Below are positions 12,556 through 13,971 of a DNA stretch of 13,971 nucleotides, piece after piece (the first letter of the stretch is position 1; every line of letters begins with the position of its first letter). Source of the DNA: Streptomyces exfoliatus (GTDB taxonomy: Bacteria > Actinomycetota > Actinomycetes > Streptomycetales > Streptomycetaceae); assembly GCF_000725545.1 (NCBI RefSeq), contig NZ_JNZP01000054.1:1-13971 (forward strand), in the 5' to 3' direction. The position numbers and the translations under genes were made by a program. The notes beneath the pieces were generated by a model. It was not told where the DNA came from and searched no databases. It saw only the letters and a list, made by a program, of their open reading frames with translations.

Positions 12556-13815
12556 ATGAATGACTGGCCCGAAGACGGCGGCTACGGCCGTGGCAACGCG
12601 AACCCCCACCCCGAGGGTCCTCGCCGGATGAGCCATGTGCAGCGCCCGCAGGTTCCGCAGCAGCCGCCTCGGCACGACCAGGGCTACAACCCGAACTTCA
12701 CACAGGCCCAGGGCCAGGGGTACGACTCCGGTTACAGCTCCGGTCAGGTCTACGGCGGCCCGCAGGGCGGCGGGAACGGCACCGTTCCGCCGCAGTACTC
12801 GCCGGGCCCCGGCGCCGGCGGTCCCGGCCGTCCCGCCCCGAACTGGCGCAAGCGGATCAAGGTCGGCTCGATCGTCCTCGTCGTCGGCGTCCTCGCCTGG
12901 GGCATCGGCACCTACGCCTGGGCGAGCTCCCAGATGCGCAACGAGGTCGACCTCTCCAAGGTCATCGAGCGGCCCGCGGAGGGCGACTGCACGACGTACC
13001 TGATCGTCGGCTCCGACAGCCGCGAGGGCATGTCCGCCGAGGAGAAGAAGAAGCTGCACACCGGCTCCGCCGCGGGCAAGCGGACCGACTCGATGATGAT
13101 CCTCGCGGCCTGCTCAAGCGGGAACACGATGGTCTCGCTCCCCCGTGACTCCTGGGTGACGATCCCGAGCTTCGTCGGCTCCGAGTCGGGCAAGCAGTAC
13201 GCGGCCCGTGGCGGCGCCAAGCTGAACGCGGCGTACGCGATGGACGGCCCCGAGCTGCTCGTGCGGACCGTCGAGTTCAACACCGGTCTGCGCATCGACC
13301 ACTACGCGGAGATCGGCTTCGCCGGCTTCGCGAACATCGTGGACGCGCTCGGCGGCGTCGAGCTGAACATCGAGAAGGGCTTCAAGGACAAGAAGTCCGG
13401 CGCCGACTTCCAGGCGGGCGAGCAGACCCTCAACGGCGAGCAGGCCCTGGCCTTCGTCCGGACCCGGTACGCCTTCGCCCAGTCGGACCTCCAGCGGACG
13501 AAGAACCAGCAGAAGTTCCTCGCCGCGCTCGCCAACCAGGCGGCGACGCCGGGCACGATCCTCAACCCGTTCGCGCTCTACCCGACCCTGGGCGCCGGTC
13601 TGGACACGCTGATCGTGGACAAGGACATGTCGCTGTACGACCTCGGGAAGATGTTCTTCGCGATGAAGGGCATCAGCGGCGGCGACGGCAAGTCCATGAA
13701 CATCCCGATCTCGGGCAAGGCGCCGCAGAACTCGCTCAAGTGGGACATGCCGAAGGTGAAGCAGCTGGTCGAGCAGATCCGGAACGACGAGAAGGTCACC
13801 GTCGAGTCCCGGTGA
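12556..13815 (+). CDS. LCP family glycopolymer transferase with low-complexity N-terminus, LCP domain only (LCP5)
   Basis: This 419-aa type II membrane protein has about 96 cytoplasmic residues rich in Gly, Gln, Pro and Tyr (Tyr at 10, 44, 56, 60, 66, 81), a short basic patch (WRKRIK), a membrane helix (about 101-123) and an LCP domain (about 143-395). Signatures are GSDSR (152-156), TDS (177-179), SLPRD (195-199) and FVRTRY (300-305), with SDLQRTKNQQKFL as the conserved helix, so it should be active. KLNAAYA (222-228) and IDHY (247-250) group it with LCP4. It lacks LytR_C, the Cys-ended tail and the VCL cysteine of the others. Its only cysteines are 145 and 186. The ATG at 12556 is preferred; the upstream open frame to 12424 would overlap the thioesterase start. 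It is divergent from the thioesterase and closed by a long terminator. Confidence 0.92.
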   Translation: MNDWPEDGGYGRGNANPHPEGPRRMSHVQRPQVPQQPPRHDQGYNPNFTQAQGQGYDSGYSSGQVYGGPQGGGNGTVPPQYSPGPGAGGPGRPAPNWRKRIKVGSIVLVVGVLAWGIGTYAWASSQMRNEVDLSKVIERPAEGDCTTYLIVGSDSREGMSAEEKKKLHTGSAAGKRTDSMMILAACSSGNTMVSLPRDSWVTIPSFVGSESGKQYAARGGAKLNAAYAMDGPELLVRTVEFNTGLRIDHYAEIGFAGFANIVDALGGVELNIEKGFKDKKSGADFQAGEQTLNGEQALAFVRTRYAFAQSDLQRTKNQQKFLAALANQAATPGTILNPFALYPTLGAGLDTLIVDKDMSLYDLGKMFFAMKGISGGDGKSMNIPISGKAPQNSLKWDMPKVKQLVEQIRNDEKVTVESR

Positions 13816-13826
13816 CCTCGTGGGGA

Positions 13827-13870
13827 CACGAGAAGGGCGCCCCCGTCGCGAGGGGGCGCCCTTCTTCGTG
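13827..13870. terminator. Long bidirectional hairpin terminator after LCP5
   Basis: AGAAGGGCGCCCCC (13831-13844) pairs with GGGGGCGCCCTTCT (13852-13865) around GTCGCGA, 14 perfect pairs. With one bulged T the stem extends by CACG (13827-13830) pairing with CGTG (13867-13870). It lies between the convergent stops of LCP5 and the acyl-CoA dehydrogenase and touches the latter's 3' end. An upstream hairpin CTCGTG-GGGA-CACGAG (13817-13832) competes for the same CACGAG bases. Confidence 0.9.
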
Positions 13871-13871
13871 C

Positions 13872-13971
13872 CTACGGGAGGTTGCGGGCCATGACGATGC
13901 GCTGGACCTGGTTGGTGCCTTCGTAGATCTGGGTGATCTTGGCGTCGCGCATCATGCGCTCGACGGGGTAG
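13872..13971 (-). CDS. Acyl-CoA dehydrogenase, C-terminal fragment (runs off the window)
   Basis: Only the last 32 residues are inside the window: [18 protein letters not shown] followed by [14 protein letters not shown] and a TAG stop. The motif [10 protein letters not shown] is the C-terminal signature of acyl-CoA dehydrogenases; its Glu is the catalytic base in butyryl- and medium-chain enzymes. The flavoenzyme would oxidise an acyl-CoA to the trans-2-enoyl-CoA, passing electrons to electron-transfer flavoprotein. Its start lies beyond 13971, and substrate length cannot be judged from the fragment. Confidence 0.93.
   Translation of the reverse strand, partial: YPVERMMRDAKITQIYEGTNQVQRIVMARNLP

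Noticed and set aside
12424..12557. Longer starts for the thioesterase (12557) and LCP5 (12424)
   Set aside because: They would overlap each other head to head and add sequence with no family character.
1..13971. A defence system, prophage, CRISPR array or secondary metabolite cluster
   Set aside because: No marker genes or repeat arrays of these kinds are present; all genes fit core envelope or acyl-CoA metabolism.

Overview
The window is very GC-rich, uses many GTG starts, and carries gene families typical of filamentous actinobacteria: tandem LytR-CpsA-Psr (LCP) proteins, a TIGR03089 protein, an actinobacterial amidase and a ManC-type nucleotidyltransferase. It looks like the chromosomal core of a Streptomyces or a close relative. 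I saw no TTA codon in any accepted gene (by eye), and no tRNA, rRNA, CRISPR array, IS element, prophage or recognisable biosynthetic cluster.

Layout. Positions 1-319 are a non-coding tail containing a Streptomyces-type intergenic repeat, a G-rich tract and a terminator hairpin. On the minus strand follow manC (320-1402, GDP-mannose pyrophosphorylase type) and a secreted zinc N-acetylmuramoyl-L-alanine amidase (1507-2970). Divergent from the amidase is a 250-aa degenerate acyl/acetyl-CoA synthetase-like protein (TIGR03089, 3107-3859). Three LCP genes run in tandem on the plus strand (LCP1 4139-5350, LCP2 5607-7346, LCP3 7397-9148). A strong bidirectional terminator separates LCP3 from a convergent family-2 glycosyltransferase with membrane helices (9221-10261, minus). 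LCP4 (10388-11854, plus) diverges from the glycosyltransferase and converges on a hotdog acyl-CoA thioesterase (11892-12425, minus). LCP5 (12556-13815, plus) diverges from the thioesterase and is followed by a long hairpin terminator facing the C-terminus of an acyl-CoA dehydrogenase that runs off the end (13872-13971, minus).

How the genes fit together. LCP proteins move polyprenyl-phosphate-linked glycopolymers onto peptidoglycan outside the membrane. With a sugar-nucleotide synthase, a membrane glycosyltransferase and a peptidoglycan amidase next to five LCP genes, the locus reads as an envelope glycopolymer assembly and attachment hub. The thioesterase, acyl-CoA dehydrogenase and TIGR03089 gene are interspersed acyl-CoA metabolism genes with no visible functional link.

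This locus type is known in Streptomyces, so I do not claim a new system. The most useful observation is that extracytoplasmic cysteines come and go in pairs across the five LCP paralogues. This predicts disulfides, including one that would tie the C-terminal tail to the LCP domain. The paralogues also fall into two sequence subfamilies, each with a member lacking the LytR_C domain, and they carry different unannotated cytoplasmic N-terminal segments.
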